Of a DNA stretch of 64,000 nucleotides, positions 8,831 through 16,844 are shown one piece after another. The notes below the pieces were generated by a model. The model saw only the letters and a list, made by a program, of their open reading frames with translations, had not been told where the DNA came from and made no database searches. The position numbers were made by a program, and so were the translations under genes. The number at the start of each line of letters is the position of its first letter. Positions within the stretch are counted from its first letter, which is position 1. The DNA is taken from contig NZ_PVTS01000016.1 in the NCBI RefSeq assembly GCF_003003035.1, forward strand, positions 55,747 to 119,746, given 5' to 3'. The DNA comes from Marinilabilia salmonicolor. GTDB taxonomy: Bacteria > Bacteroidota > Bacteroidia > Bacteroidales > Marinilabiliaceae.

Positions 8831-8941
8831 TCATAATCAGCTCATAGAAAATAAACGTATTAAGAAATGTTAACAAGCCAAAAATCCTTAAGTCATAAAA
8901 AACTCATAATCTGAAAAATACAACCTCATAAAAAACTCATA
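8831..8941 (-). promoter_or_regulatory. Three-site operator-like array upstream of GH16
   Basis: TCATAATCAGCTCATA (8831-8846) and two identical TCATAAAAAACTCATA (8893-8908, 8926-8941) fit TCATAA-N4-CTCATA. On the gene strand this is TATGAG-N4-TTATGA, a direct repeat with 11-bp period. Site spacing is 62 and 33 bp, close to whole helical turns. The array starts 64 bp upstream of the GH16 start codon. A single similar site lies before GH31-PA14 (54564-54579). Confidence 0.55.
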
Positions 8942-9000
8942 CACGGAGTATCAAAAAACACATGAATGAGCGTTTTACTTAATGCCTCACTTTCATGGCA

Positions 9001-9053
9001 ACACAAAAAAAGGAGTGAATTGATTCAGTAAAATTTTTGAATCAATCCACTCC
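9001..9053 (-). terminator. Intrinsic terminator of the GH97 gene
   Basis: Read on the minus strand, GGAGTGGATTGATTCA pairs with TGAATCAATTCACTCC across a ten-base loop (9012-9053) and is followed by a run of seven T. It lies 29 bp after the GH97 stop codon and separates GH97 from GH16. Confidence 0.85.
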
Positions 9054-9081
9054 ATATTAAAAGAAAGGTCTTCTTATGGCC

Positions 9082-11067
9082 TTACCTCACAGGTTCAATA
9101 ACCGCGGCCCATCCACCACCACTTTTCATTTCAATTTTCAGTTTTTGGTCACCGTTAATGGTAATTTCTTCTTTGGTGTAATCACGGGCGGCCCGGTCAG
9201 CGTTGATACCATCGGCAAAAACCGTTGCTTTGTAGGCTCCATCACCCAGGAATGAGAAATCAAGTTCCAACTCACGGCCGTTCCAGTCGGTCATAGCTCC
9301 CACATACCAGGTATCTCCTTTACGGCGTGCGACAGCCACATAATCGCCAATTTCACCAGCCAGAGGCACTGTTTCATCGAAAACCGTGGGCACCGAAGCA
9401 ATAAACTCAACACTCTCCGGCTCACGAAGATAGTTGGTAGGATTATCGCACAGCATAGAAAACGGAGAGTCGAATACCACATACATGGCCAACTGGTGAA
9501 CCCTTGTACCCTGGCTCATTGGATCGCTATGCACAGCCCGCCAATTGAAACGATTGGCATTCTCCATGGCCCCGGGAGTATAATCCATGGGCCCTGCAAG
9601 CATACGAATATATGGCACTGTTACATCATACTCCGGAAAATTGTCGTATTCGGTCCACTTGACCTGTTCCAGACCAAAAACCCCTTCATACGTCAGCACA
9701 TTGGGATAAGTCCGGTGCAATCCGGTAGGCTTGTAAGCACCATGAAACAGCACAAACTGCTCATATTCAGCCGCTTTCTCAGCAGTTTTATAATAAAAGT
9801 TGACCATTTTCTGATCGTCACGGTTCATGAAATCGATTTTATACCCTTTGACGCCCATTTCAGAGTATTTTTCAAAAACCTCGTCCATTTTCTGATTGAG
9901 AGGAAGCCATCCGGCCCAGAGTACAATATCCACGCCCTTTGAATTGGCATGGTCAACGATTTCCTGAAGATCAATTTCAGGAATCACATTCAGGAGATTG
10001 GTACTTTCTGACCAGCCCTCATCCAGGATAACATATTCAATTCCTTTCTCTGCAGCAAAGTCGATGTAATATTTGTAAGTCTCTGTATTGATTCCGGCCT
10101 GGAAATCCACATTGTAAATATTCCAGTCGTTCCACCAGTCCCAGGCCACTTTTCCGGGTTTAATCCAGGAAGTATCTTCAATTCGGGAGGGGGAAGCGAG
10201 TTTATAGACCAAATCATTGTCGAGCAATTCTGCGTCATTCTTACCCACTGCAACCATTCGCCAGGGGTACGCGCGATTTCCATGAGTTTTGGCAATAAAA
10301 TCCGCCCTTTTGGTAACATATGACTGAAGATTATTATGTCCACCCTGCTCTTCTTCCAGGGGATAGCCGGCATATTCGGCCTCAAAACCTGTAGCTTCGT
10401 CGTTCAAAGACAAAAACATGCCAGGATAATCTTCCAAATCAGCTTCACTAACCACCAAAGAAGTCCCGTCATTGTTTTTTACCAAAAGCGGGGTTATGAT
10501 TAATGAATCTGCATCAATTTCTTCCAGTTTTAAAACATCATAAGTACTTTCAAAAGAGACCTGGTACCGTCCAACCGGTTCACGTACATAAGGAACATAG
10601 AACTCGGAAGCATCCGGGAACACGAACTCAGTTTTCTCACTTTTTATTTTAATTTCGTTTTTGATGGATGTAACAAACCGATAAGCTATACCATCATTAT
10701 AAGCCCTGAAGATTAAGCTATACCCACCCTTGAAAATCATATTCAACTCATTATATTGGTTGCTGATTTTCGATTTCTTATAGAAGGAGGTTTCAATAAT
10801 CTCGTTTCGGGAACCGGGAAAAGAATTTCTCAAAACAGGTTCTTCTCCAAAGATTCCGTAGTCTTCCACCTCCAATGCAATAGCAGAAGGCCCCGCTACC
10901 AGATTGTCATTTACTTCAAGACTCCAGGTAATTTCATCGGTGACAGCAATGGAAACTTTTAAGCTGCCGTCGGGAGAAACAACCTCCACCATTTCATTCT
11001 TTTTCCCATAAGCTGATGAAGCCAATAAAAACATCAGGAACAACAGATTAACTCCAATTTTCTTCAT
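9082..11067 (-). CDS. GH97 glycoside hydrolase, retaining type
   Basis: A 661-residue exported GH97 enzyme (signal peptide to about Tyr20/Gly21). The family N-terminal beta-domain (about 25-300) precedes the TIM barrel: AWDWWNDWNIYN (308-319), YVILDEGWSE, LWAGWLP, GYKIDFMNRDD and TYEGVFGLEQVKW. GH97 contains inverting (SusB-like, glutamate at the base position) and retaining branches. Asp412 in KIDFM sits where retaining Bacteroides GH97 enzymes have their nucleophile, and Glu461 or Glu467 may be the acid/base, so an alpha-galactosidase-like retaining activity is more likely than SusB-type alpha-glucosidase; the sugar is uncertain. It is monocistronic by its terminator and lies near GH16 and GH3. 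Confidence 0.9.
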   Translation of the reverse strand: MKKIGVNLLFLMFLLASSAYGKKNEMVEVVSPDGSLKVSIAVTDEITWSLEVNDNLVAGPSAIALEVEDYGIFGEEPVLRNSFPGSRNEIIETSFYKKSKISNQYNELNMIFKGGYSLIFRAYNDGIAYRFVTSIKNEIKIKSEKTEFVFPDASEFYVPYVREPVGRYQVSFESTYDVLKLEEIDADSLIITPLLVKNNDGTSLVVSEADLEDYPGMFLSLNDEATGFEAEYAGYPLEEEQGGHNNLQSYVTKRADFIAKTHGNRAYPWRMVAVGKNDAELLDNDLVYKLASPSRIEDTSWIKPGKVAWDWWNDWNIYNVDFQAGINTETYKYYIDFAAEKGIEYVILDEGWSESTNLLNVIPEIDLQEIVDHANSKGVDIVLWAGWLPLNQKMDEVFEKYSEMGVKGYKIDFMNRDDQKMVNFYYKTAEKAAEYEQFVLFHGAYKPTGLHRTYPNVLTYEGVFGLEQVKWTEYDNFPEYDVTVPYIRMLAGPMDYTPGAMENANRFNWRAVHSDPMSQGTRVHQLAMYVVFDSPFSMLCDNPTNYLREPESVEFIASVPTVFDETVPLAGEIGDYVAVARRKGDTWYVGAMTDWNGRELELDFSFLGDGAYKATVFADGINADRAARDYTKEEITINGDQKLKIEMKSGGGWAAVIEPVR

Positions 11068-11096
11068 AACAAAGCAGATTTTCTTTATGTTTTTTT

Positions 11097-11104
11097 CAAA
11101 AATA
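11097..11104 (-). promoter_or_regulatory. Candidate -7 element of the GH97 promoter
   Basis: TATTTTTG on the minus strand fits the Bacteroidetes -7 consensus TAnnTTTG and lies 30 bp before the start codon. The nearest TTTG upstream (11129-11132) is 24 bp away, slightly farther than usual. Confidence 0.35.
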
Positions 11105-11210
11105 GGTCTATTTTATTAAATATTCTATCAAAGTATAAAATTCACCTATTGTTTGACAGAATTCGTAAAAAGATTTGTATGAACAGGCATTTCTAAGAAA
11201 CAATAAAACT

Positions 11211-11306
11211 TACCCCGGGTCGATAACCCGGAGTTATTCAAATTTGCCCCCTACGGGAACGAACCAAGTCTGTCATAGACCCATTATTCCTCAAATATCT
11301 TTGAGG
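11211..11306. repeat. Cluster of small hairpins in the 11.1-11.5 kb gap
   Basis: CCGGGT-CGATA-ACCCGG (11215-11231), AGTCTGTCATAGAC, and CCTCAAA-TAT-CTTTGAGG (11289-11306) follow one another. The style matches hairpins near 3.96 kb and 16.4 kb. Apart from these and the promoter region at 11468-11532 the gap holds no gene. Confidence 0.45.
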
Positions 11307-11467
11307 CAGGCACTCGCAATGGACTGTGCATCCGGTTGATGGAGAATATGTTGACAGAGAGCTCAGCCCGTGGCAATCATTAAACTTCCACACGCAACTA
11401 TAAACTCAATCCAAAGTTTTAACAGCCCCCCTATTACAAAGCTAATTTTCAACATCTTACAAATATT

Positions 11468-11532
11468 GACTATATTTTTAGTTAATTATTTACCACAAAG
11501 CTTGACCGACTAATTTTTTAGTCATATATTTG
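11468..11532 (+). promoter_or_regulatory. Promoter with two BlaI-type operators
   Basis: The core promoter reads TTG (11502-11504), 20 bp, then TATATTTG (11525-11532), matching the Bacteroidetes TTTG/TAnnTTTG pattern. The palindrome GACTAA-TTTT-TTAGTC (11508-11523) fills the spacer. A second, imperfect copy GACTAT-ATTT-TTAGTT (11468-11483) lies exactly 40 bp upstream. TACTA/TAGTA-like palindromes are the known operators of BlaI/MecI repressors, and a BlaI-family gene starts 30 bp downstream, so autorepression is the natural reading. Confidence 0.7.
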
Positions 11533-11561
11533 TCATGAAGGATTGACAAAAAAGAAAAGAT

Positions 11562-11936
11562 ATGCAACTGACGAAAGCAGAAGAACAAGTAATGCAAATA
11601 TTGTGGGAACTGGGCGAGGGCGCTGTTCGCGATATTCGTGAAAAATTTCCGGAGCCAAAGCCTGCGCGCAATACGGTATCTACAGTCGTTCGGATTCTCG
11701 AAAAGAAAGGATATGCCAGTCATAAAACATTTGGCAATGTGCACGTATTTCATCCGATAGTAAAAAAAGAAGAGTACTCAAAAAGCCAACTCTTCGGGGT
11801 AATGAAAAAGTATTTCAACAATTCGTTCCCAACTATGGCTTCCTTTTTTGCCAGGGAAAAAGATCTCTCCATTGAGGAGTTGGAACAACTCATGGAGGAG
11901 ACCAAAAAAGAACTGAACAGAAAAAAGAAAAAATGA
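11562..11936 (+). CDS. BlaI/MecI/CopY-family transcriptional repressor
   Basis: A 124-residue winged-helix repressor. MQLTKAEEQVMQILWELGEG and the recognition-helix region RNTVSTVVRILEKKGYASH are classic for the family, followed by a C-terminal dimerisation part (KYFNNSFPTMASFFA) and a charged lysine-rich tail. Members hold their operator as dimers until cleaved after a signal from a BlaR1-type protease, which is encoded immediately downstream with a 4-bp ATGA overlap. Two matching palindromes sit on its promoter. No beta-lactamase gene is adjacent, so the pair may control itself and distant targets. Confidence 0.93.
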   Translation: MQLTKAEEQVMQILWELGEGAVRDIREKFPEPKPARNTVSTVVRILEKKGYASHKTFGNVHVFHPIVKKEEYSKSQLFGVMKKYFNNSFPTMASFFAREKDLSIEELEQLMEETKKELNRKKKK

Positions 11937-13867
11937 ACCTTATTATGGAAGCTTTACTGTCGTATTTGATAAAATCATCCCTCTGGCTCATAGTTTTTGG
12001 GCTGATTTACTTCCTCGTTTTGAGCAACGAACGTTTCTTCGTGCTTAATCGTCTGTTTCTGCTTACCGGTTTGCTGTCTGCTATTTTATTCCCTTTGATT
12101 ACTATCCGTTATCCTGTAACCGTCCCATTAACGCCGATCCCTTTCACTGCCGAAAGCGTGTCAGCACAGACGACACAGACAATCCGGGATCAATTAATCT
12201 CATGGGATTTTGTAATGGCAGCCATCATTGTAACGGGAGCATTGTTTTTTCTTCTGAGAGTTACGATCCAAACGCTGACGGTTTTCAGAACCATCAGACG
12301 CTCTGAAGTCAAACATCATAACAATCTGAAAATTGTTAAAACCGGAAAGTTCCGGCATTCTTTCTCTTTTTTCACATACATTATTGTCAATCCTTCATCC
12401 ACAGAGAAAGAATTTCGGGAGATTATGGCCCATGAATCGGCCCATATCCGGCAATATCACTGGATTGATTTGATATTGACCGAACTGTTACGAACCTTTC
12501 AATGGTTCAATCCCATGGCCTGGTTTTATGGTCATTTTATCAGACAAAACCATGAATATCTGGCCGATCGCGCGGCTTTAAAAAACACGCCGGATCAGGC
12601 AGTTTACAAAGCCATTCTCATCAACCAGTTAATGGGTGGTGAAGCTATCAGACTGGGTCATTCATTCAGTTATTCACTCAACAAAAAACGATTTATCATG
12701 ATGAAAAATACATCCATTCCTGTCATCCGTAAAATGAAATTACTCATTATTCTTCCGGTAATCGCCTGCATTTTTTATGCATTCTCTCAACCGGAGTATA
12801 TCTATGAAACAAATGTCAGCACATCCCCGGAAAAAGTTGATGAAATGGAAACGTCTCCAGGAATTGCGGTTGCTGACAATGTTATTGCCGAGAAAGGAGA
12901 TTCAAAGCTCTTAACATCCGGAGTAACAATACAGGATAAAACTTCAACACCGGAAGTTAACAACAATTCAAATCGTCGGAATGAATTAGCCAGACTTAAA
13001 AGGCTGGAGAATAATATCCGGGTACAACAAACCAAGAGAAAAACCATTGAAGGGAAGGTGATTCAGGAAAACGGTGATCCACTTCCCGGAACATCCGTGG
13101 TCATTGTCAACACCACCACCGGATCCGTTACAGACAAAGACGGGAGGTTTAAAATTGAAGATGTTGCCGATAACGCTGAAGTTGCTTTCTCTTTTGTGGG
13201 CTTCAAAACTGAAACAAAACAACCCGAATTCAATAAAGAGATGGTCGTTCTGCTCCGAAGAGATACTATTCAGAAAGATTTGAACATATCCATTCGTTCG
13301 AACGGAAAAACATCTCCTGAAAACAATCCCGTCATCTACCTGGATGGCAAAAAAGTTCCTTTTGAAACGTTAAGTGAGATTTCGCCTGAAAGCATTGAAG
13401 CTATTGAAGTATTGAAGGACAAGTCTGCGACTGAAAAGTATGGAGATGAAGGGAAAAACGGGGTGATTCTGATAACTTCGAAAGAGAAAAAGATTCAGTC
13501 TGTAGATAAAACCATCCGGGATAAAGGAGAGGATGCACCCACCTACAACGGAGGTCCCATCTTCTTTATTGTCGAAGAAATGCCCCGGTTTCCGGGAGGT
13601 ACTAAAGCCCTGCATAAATACCTGGCCTCTAAACTGAGGTACCCCGAAGAAGCAAAAGAAAAAGGTATTGAAGGAACAGTTTACGTTACCTACATCATTG
13701 CCCCATCAGGTAAGGTTGACAATACCACGGTCGTCAGAGGAGTAGATCCTCTGCTGGATGCGGAGGCCAAGCGGGTTATTGAGGAAATGCCCGACTGGAA
13801 ACCCGGTAAGCAACGAGGTGTAAACGTAGCAGTGAGTTATACCTCTCCGGTGAACTTTAAACTATAA
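11933..13867 (+). CDS. M56 (BlaR1-type) membrane metallopeptidase with TonB-like C-terminus
   Basis: A 644-residue membrane protein. Hydrophobic helices lie at about 8-28, 38-58 and 91-112, then a cytoplasmic gluzincin with HESAH (167-171) and downstream NHEYLADR (third ligand Glu208), then a fourth helix (about 267-285). The extracytoplasmic part is not a penicillin-binding sensor. It holds a carboxypeptidase-regulatory-like domain (about 371-442), a TonB-receptor-plug-like segment (PVIYLDGKKV ... GVILITSK, about 466-516) and a TonB C-terminal domain (about 553-644, FPGGTKALHKYLASKLRYPE). By analogy with BlaR1 it senses a signal outside and cleaves the BlaI-type repressor encoded upstream; the signal is unknown. 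A second Met at codon 4 is an alternative start, but the ATGA overlap favours 11933. Confidence 0.9.
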   Translation: MNLIMEALLSYLIKSSLWLIVFGLIYFLVLSNERFFVLNRLFLLTGLLSAILFPLITIRYPVTVPLTPIPFTAESVSAQTTQTIRDQLISWDFVMAAIIVTGALFFLLRVTIQTLTVFRTIRRSEVKHHNNLKIVKTGKFRHSFSFFTYIIVNPSSTEKEFREIMAHESAHIRQYHWIDLILTELLRTFQWFNPMAWFYGHFIRQNHEYLADRAALKNTPDQAVYKAILINQLMGGEAIRLGHSFSYSLNKKRFIMMKNTSIPVIRKMKLLIILPVIACIFYAFSQPEYIYETNVSTSPEKVDEMETSPGIAVADNVIAEKGDSKLLTSGVTIQDKTSTPEVNNNSNRRNELARLKRLENNIRVQQTKRKTIEGKVIQENGDPLPGTSVVIVNTTTGSVTDKDGRFKIEDVADNAEVAFSFVGFKTETKQPEFNKEMVVLLRRDTIQKDLNISIRSNGKTSPENNPVIYLDGKKVPFETLSEISPESIEAIEVLKDKSATEKYGDEGKNGVILITSKEKKIQSVDKTIRDKGEDAPTYNGGPIFFIVEEMPRFPGGTKALHKYLASKLRYPEEAKEKGIEGTVYVTYIIAPSGKVDNTTVVRGVDPLLDAEAKRVIEEMPDWKPGKQRGVNVAVSYTSPVNFKL

Positions 13868-13877
13868 AACATAAATA

Positions 13878-13914
13878 GTGGGGCAGAAAGAGAACGTTAT
13901 CTCTTCTGCCCCAC
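13878..13914. terminator. Strong hairpin between convergent genes
   Basis: GTGGGGCAGAAAGAG pairs with CTCTTCTGCCCCAC, with one bulged base. It lies 10 bp after the M56 stop and 74 bp beyond the GH3 stop on the other strand. No long T-run follows on the plus strand, so it may be a bidirectional or 3'-protecting structure. Confidence 0.6.
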
Positions 13915-13987
13915 CATCGTCAAAATTTCAATCTACTAAATCAACTTTCCGTATCGCCGAAATCGTCAAAAAACGGCGACGCAGCTG

Positions 13988-16201
13988 TCATTCCTCAATG
14001 ACAAACTGATCTTTCAATTGAATATCGGCCGATGAAGCACCGGCCAGTATTTTTATCATTCCGGGTTCTATTACAAAACGATCTTTCTCTGTATCATAAT
14101 AAGCCAAATCGTCCAGTTTTACCGAAATCTGCACTTTTTTCGTTTCTCCCGGCTCCAAAGTAACTCTCTTAAACCCTTTTAATGTCTTATCAGGGCGTCT
14201 GGCAGATGACTCAGGGAAAGATGCATAGATTTGTACCACCTCATCCCCTTTGACTGGACCCGTATTTTTAAGTTTAATGGTAACCAGAAGTTTCTCCTCT
14301 TCCTTATTCACAGAAGATTTATTAATACTGATATCCTGCCATTGGAAAGAAGTATAACTCAATCCGAAACCAAACGGATACAAAGGTTCTTCATTAAAAT
14401 ACATATAAGTATGTCCTTTACGGATGTCATATTCCATCATATCCGGAAGCTGCTCCTCAGATTTGGGCCACGTTTGAGTAAGTTTTCCTCCGGGATTGTA
14501 ATCGCCAAACAGGACATCTGCCAAAGCCGTACCAGTGGATTGTCCGTTGTGGGTGATATGTACAATGGCAGGTAAATTTTCCTGCGACCAATTGATGGCA
14601 TAGGGAAAACTACTTTGCAAAACCAGAATGGTATTAGGATTGGCCTCAAAAACCCGCTGTGCCAGATATTCATTGGTCAGGCGCAGCGTTTTACGATCCA
14701 CAGCTTCACGTCCCATCCCCGGATCAGGACAATCCCCCCATCGTTCGCTGTCGCAATAGGGATGGTTGCCCAGCACCACAATGGCAACATCGGCCTGCGA
14801 TGCTGCCTCCACTGCAGCATTGTAATCGTTATCTGGTGCAAACAGCACATTTTCGGCACCAACTTTTTCTTTGATTCCATCCAGCGGGGTACTCATAAAC
14901 GGAGGCATTCCACTGTACCAATCGAGCAAAACAGTGTCGGCCAAATGACCAATAACGGCCACTCTTCCCAGTTTATCTGCATTCAGCGGAAGCACCTCTT
15001 TTTCGTTTTTTAGTAAGACAACAGATTCCCGGGCCATTTGCAAGGCAGCTTCCTGATGCTCCGGAGTAGTCCACGGAGCCGGGTTGCCATCGCAACCAAT
15101 GGATGCATAAGAAACCTGCTCCGGAGGATCGAGCTGTCCCAGTTTAATCATCACCCGGTACACCCCTCTTAACACCTCATCCAAATCTTCCTCAGAAAGA
15201 TACCCATGAGCCAGCGCCCCCCAAACACCTTCTCTGTAATTGTCAAGAAATTGATTCAATCCGGCTTTGATTACGCCTTCTGCCGCCCTGTAAAAACCAT
15301 CATACGCCTTATGGGCTCTTACCAACAACGTATATCCGCCCCCATCGGTACAAATAATGCCATTTACACCCCACTTCGCCATAGAAATCTCTTTGTGCAT
15401 AGGATGAATATGAGCAGGAACACCATTCACAGCATTATAGGCAGCCATATAGGCATTGGATCCACCTTCCACAATTGCGCGACGAAAAGTAGCTCCATAA
15501 TACTCGTAAAAAAGTTGCATATCGAAGTTGGAAGAAGAACTATCCCGGGTATTCTCATTACTGTTGGCCAGAAAATGCTTCAACAAAGAAGCGGTGCGCC
15601 AGTATTTTTGATCATCGCCCTGAAGCCCTTTTGTAAAAGCCGTAGAAAGGGTTCCCACTAAAAAGGGATCTTCCCCCAAAACCTCTTCCGTGCGTCCCCA
15701 GCGGGGATCACGTCCCAAATCGGCATTGGGAGCCCTTACCACCAGACCTCCTTTACCTATTTCCGGATTTTGAAAGATGTAACGGGCTTCAATGCTTTCA
15801 ATTTCTCCAGCTTTACGGATAAGTTCAGGATTCCAGGTTGCTCCCATGCCATACGCCTGAGGAAACTGTGTGGTTGGCACCCGCTCATCGCCTTTAGGGG
15901 CCCAGTTGGCCGGACCGCCCATGGCTACTCCGTGGTAACCTTCGATATGCGGTGCACCTTTAATGCCGAGCCTCGGCACTGATGGATCAGTACTTAATGC
16001 TGACACTTTTTCTTCCAGTGTCATTCGGGAAAGGAGATCATCCACCCGGGTTTCCATATCCAGATCCGGATTCTGATAGGGATAACCGGTCTGTGCCGAT
16101 GCATTTAATAAGGAAAAGATCCAGGTTAGTATCAGCAAGTAAGGGAGTCCCCGCAACTTCCCGAAATTGTTATTACTTAAGGAAGGAATTCTTGAGTTCA
16201 T
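13988..16201 (-). CDS. GH3 beta-glycosidase (beta-glucosidase/beta-xylosidase type)
   Basis: A 737-residue exported GH3 enzyme. After an N-terminal signal/membrane segment (about 17-36) the TIM-barrel domain shows GRDPRWGRTEEVLGEDP, KHFLANSNENTR and the catalytic GIICTDGGG (Asp286 nucleophile). The alpha/beta sandwich domain (VAVIGHLADTVLLDWYSG) and a C-terminal fibronectin-III-like domain (YPFGFGLSYTSFQW onward) follow. The RDPRWGR...GEDP pattern is shared by beta-xylosidases and beta-glucosidases, so the sugar is undecided. It could finish oligosaccharides from GH16 or from the xyloglucan locus; nothing links it transcriptionally to either. The true start could be a few codons in, since the N-terminus before the hydrophobic segment is long. 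Confidence 0.9.
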   Translation of the reverse strand: MNSRIPSLSNNNFGKLRGLPYLLILTWIFSLLNASAQTGYPYQNPDLDMETRVDDLLSRMTLEEKVSALSTDPSVPRLGIKGAPHIEGYHGVAMGGPANWAPKGDERVPTTQFPQAYGMGATWNPELIRKAGEIESIEARYIFQNPEIGKGGLVVRAPNADLGRDPRWGRTEEVLGEDPFLVGTLSTAFTKGLQGDDQKYWRTASLLKHFLANSNENTRDSSSSNFDMQLFYEYYGATFRRAIVEGGSNAYMAAYNAVNGVPAHIHPMHKEISMAKWGVNGIICTDGGGYTLLVRAHKAYDGFYRAAEGVIKAGLNQFLDNYREGVWGALAHGYLSEEDLDEVLRGVYRVMIKLGQLDPPEQVSYASIGCDGNPAPWTTPEHQEAALQMARESVVLLKNEKEVLPLNADKLGRVAVIGHLADTVLLDWYSGMPPFMSTPLDGIKEKVGAENVLFAPDNDYNAAVEAASQADVAIVVLGNHPYCDSERWGDCPDPGMGREAVDRKTLRLTNEYLAQRVFEANPNTILVLQSSFPYAINWSQENLPAIVHITHNGQSTGTALADVLFGDYNPGGKLTQTWPKSEEQLPDMMEYDIRKGHTYMYFNEEPLYPFGFGLSYTSFQWQDISINKSSVNKEEEKLLVTIKLKNTGPVKGDEVVQIYASFPESSARRPDKTLKGFKRVTLEPGETKKVQISVKLDDLAYYDTEKDRFVIEPGMIKILAGASSADIQLKDQFVIEE

Positions 16202-16410
16202 AATAATAAGCTTTATTAGTTATTGTGTACAGCACACTATAAAACTTAAAATTACATTTTTTTATGGAATTAGACAGATTCCTTCCTTCTGTCATAATTT
16301 ATCCCTCCAAATAGTTCATTACAAATGATCCATACCTATTTAACCTGCATTTACATCGGGAAGTTGTTTTTTAAAAGGCCTAAGGGCATTAAGTAATAAT
16401 CTGGAGCAAT

Positions 16411-16595
16411 GCCCCGGGAGTATTATTCCCAGGATTTCAGTCTGCTTACACCTTACCTTTTCCTTGTATAAGGCAGGTTAAAAATACTCCGTACATCCCA
16501 AAAATAGTTCTAACATTTACTAAAGCATACGACACCTTCAGCGTCGATATCCTATACTTTGCGAAAAGCTAAAAACATAGGAGCCTTTCAGGCTC
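16411..16595. repeat. REP-like hairpin cluster
   Basis: After CCCCGGGAGTATTATTCCC...TTTCAGTCTG (relative of the 3.96-kb sequence) come two hairpins, CGACACCTTCAGCGTCG (16530-16546) and GAGCCTTTCAGGCTC (16581-16595). The same pair, with the same order and a spacing of about 51 bp, recurs at 28441-28509. The rest of the 16202-16844 gap holds a repeat-head fragment (TTCTTTTTGGCATTGCCCC, 16757-16775) and a terminator, but no gene. Confidence 0.6.
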
Positions 16596-16778
16596 AGGAT
16601 GGATTCTCCTAAATAAAAAAGCCTACCTAAAAAGGCATTTTCTTGAATCGGTTATACTGGATCCACAAAACTTAACACTAAGGAACAATCAGGTTTCCGG
16701 GTTCCTATACTTCGAAAACCTTATAGCCAGAGTGATGAGAAATTCAAAAATAAATTTTCTTTTTGGCATTGCCCCCCC

Positions 16779-16808
16779 AAAAAAAAGCCCTCCGACATTC
16801 GAAGAGCT
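16779..16808 (-). terminator. Intrinsic terminator of the cysteate synthase gene
   Basis: On the minus strand AGCTCTTCGA-ATG-TCGGAGGGCT forms a ten-pair stem with two G-U pairs, followed by a run of T. It lies 37 bp after the stop codon. Confidence 0.8.
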
Positions 16809-16844
16809 TGCTATATAACTCGAAAATTTGCGCTGACAAAATAA

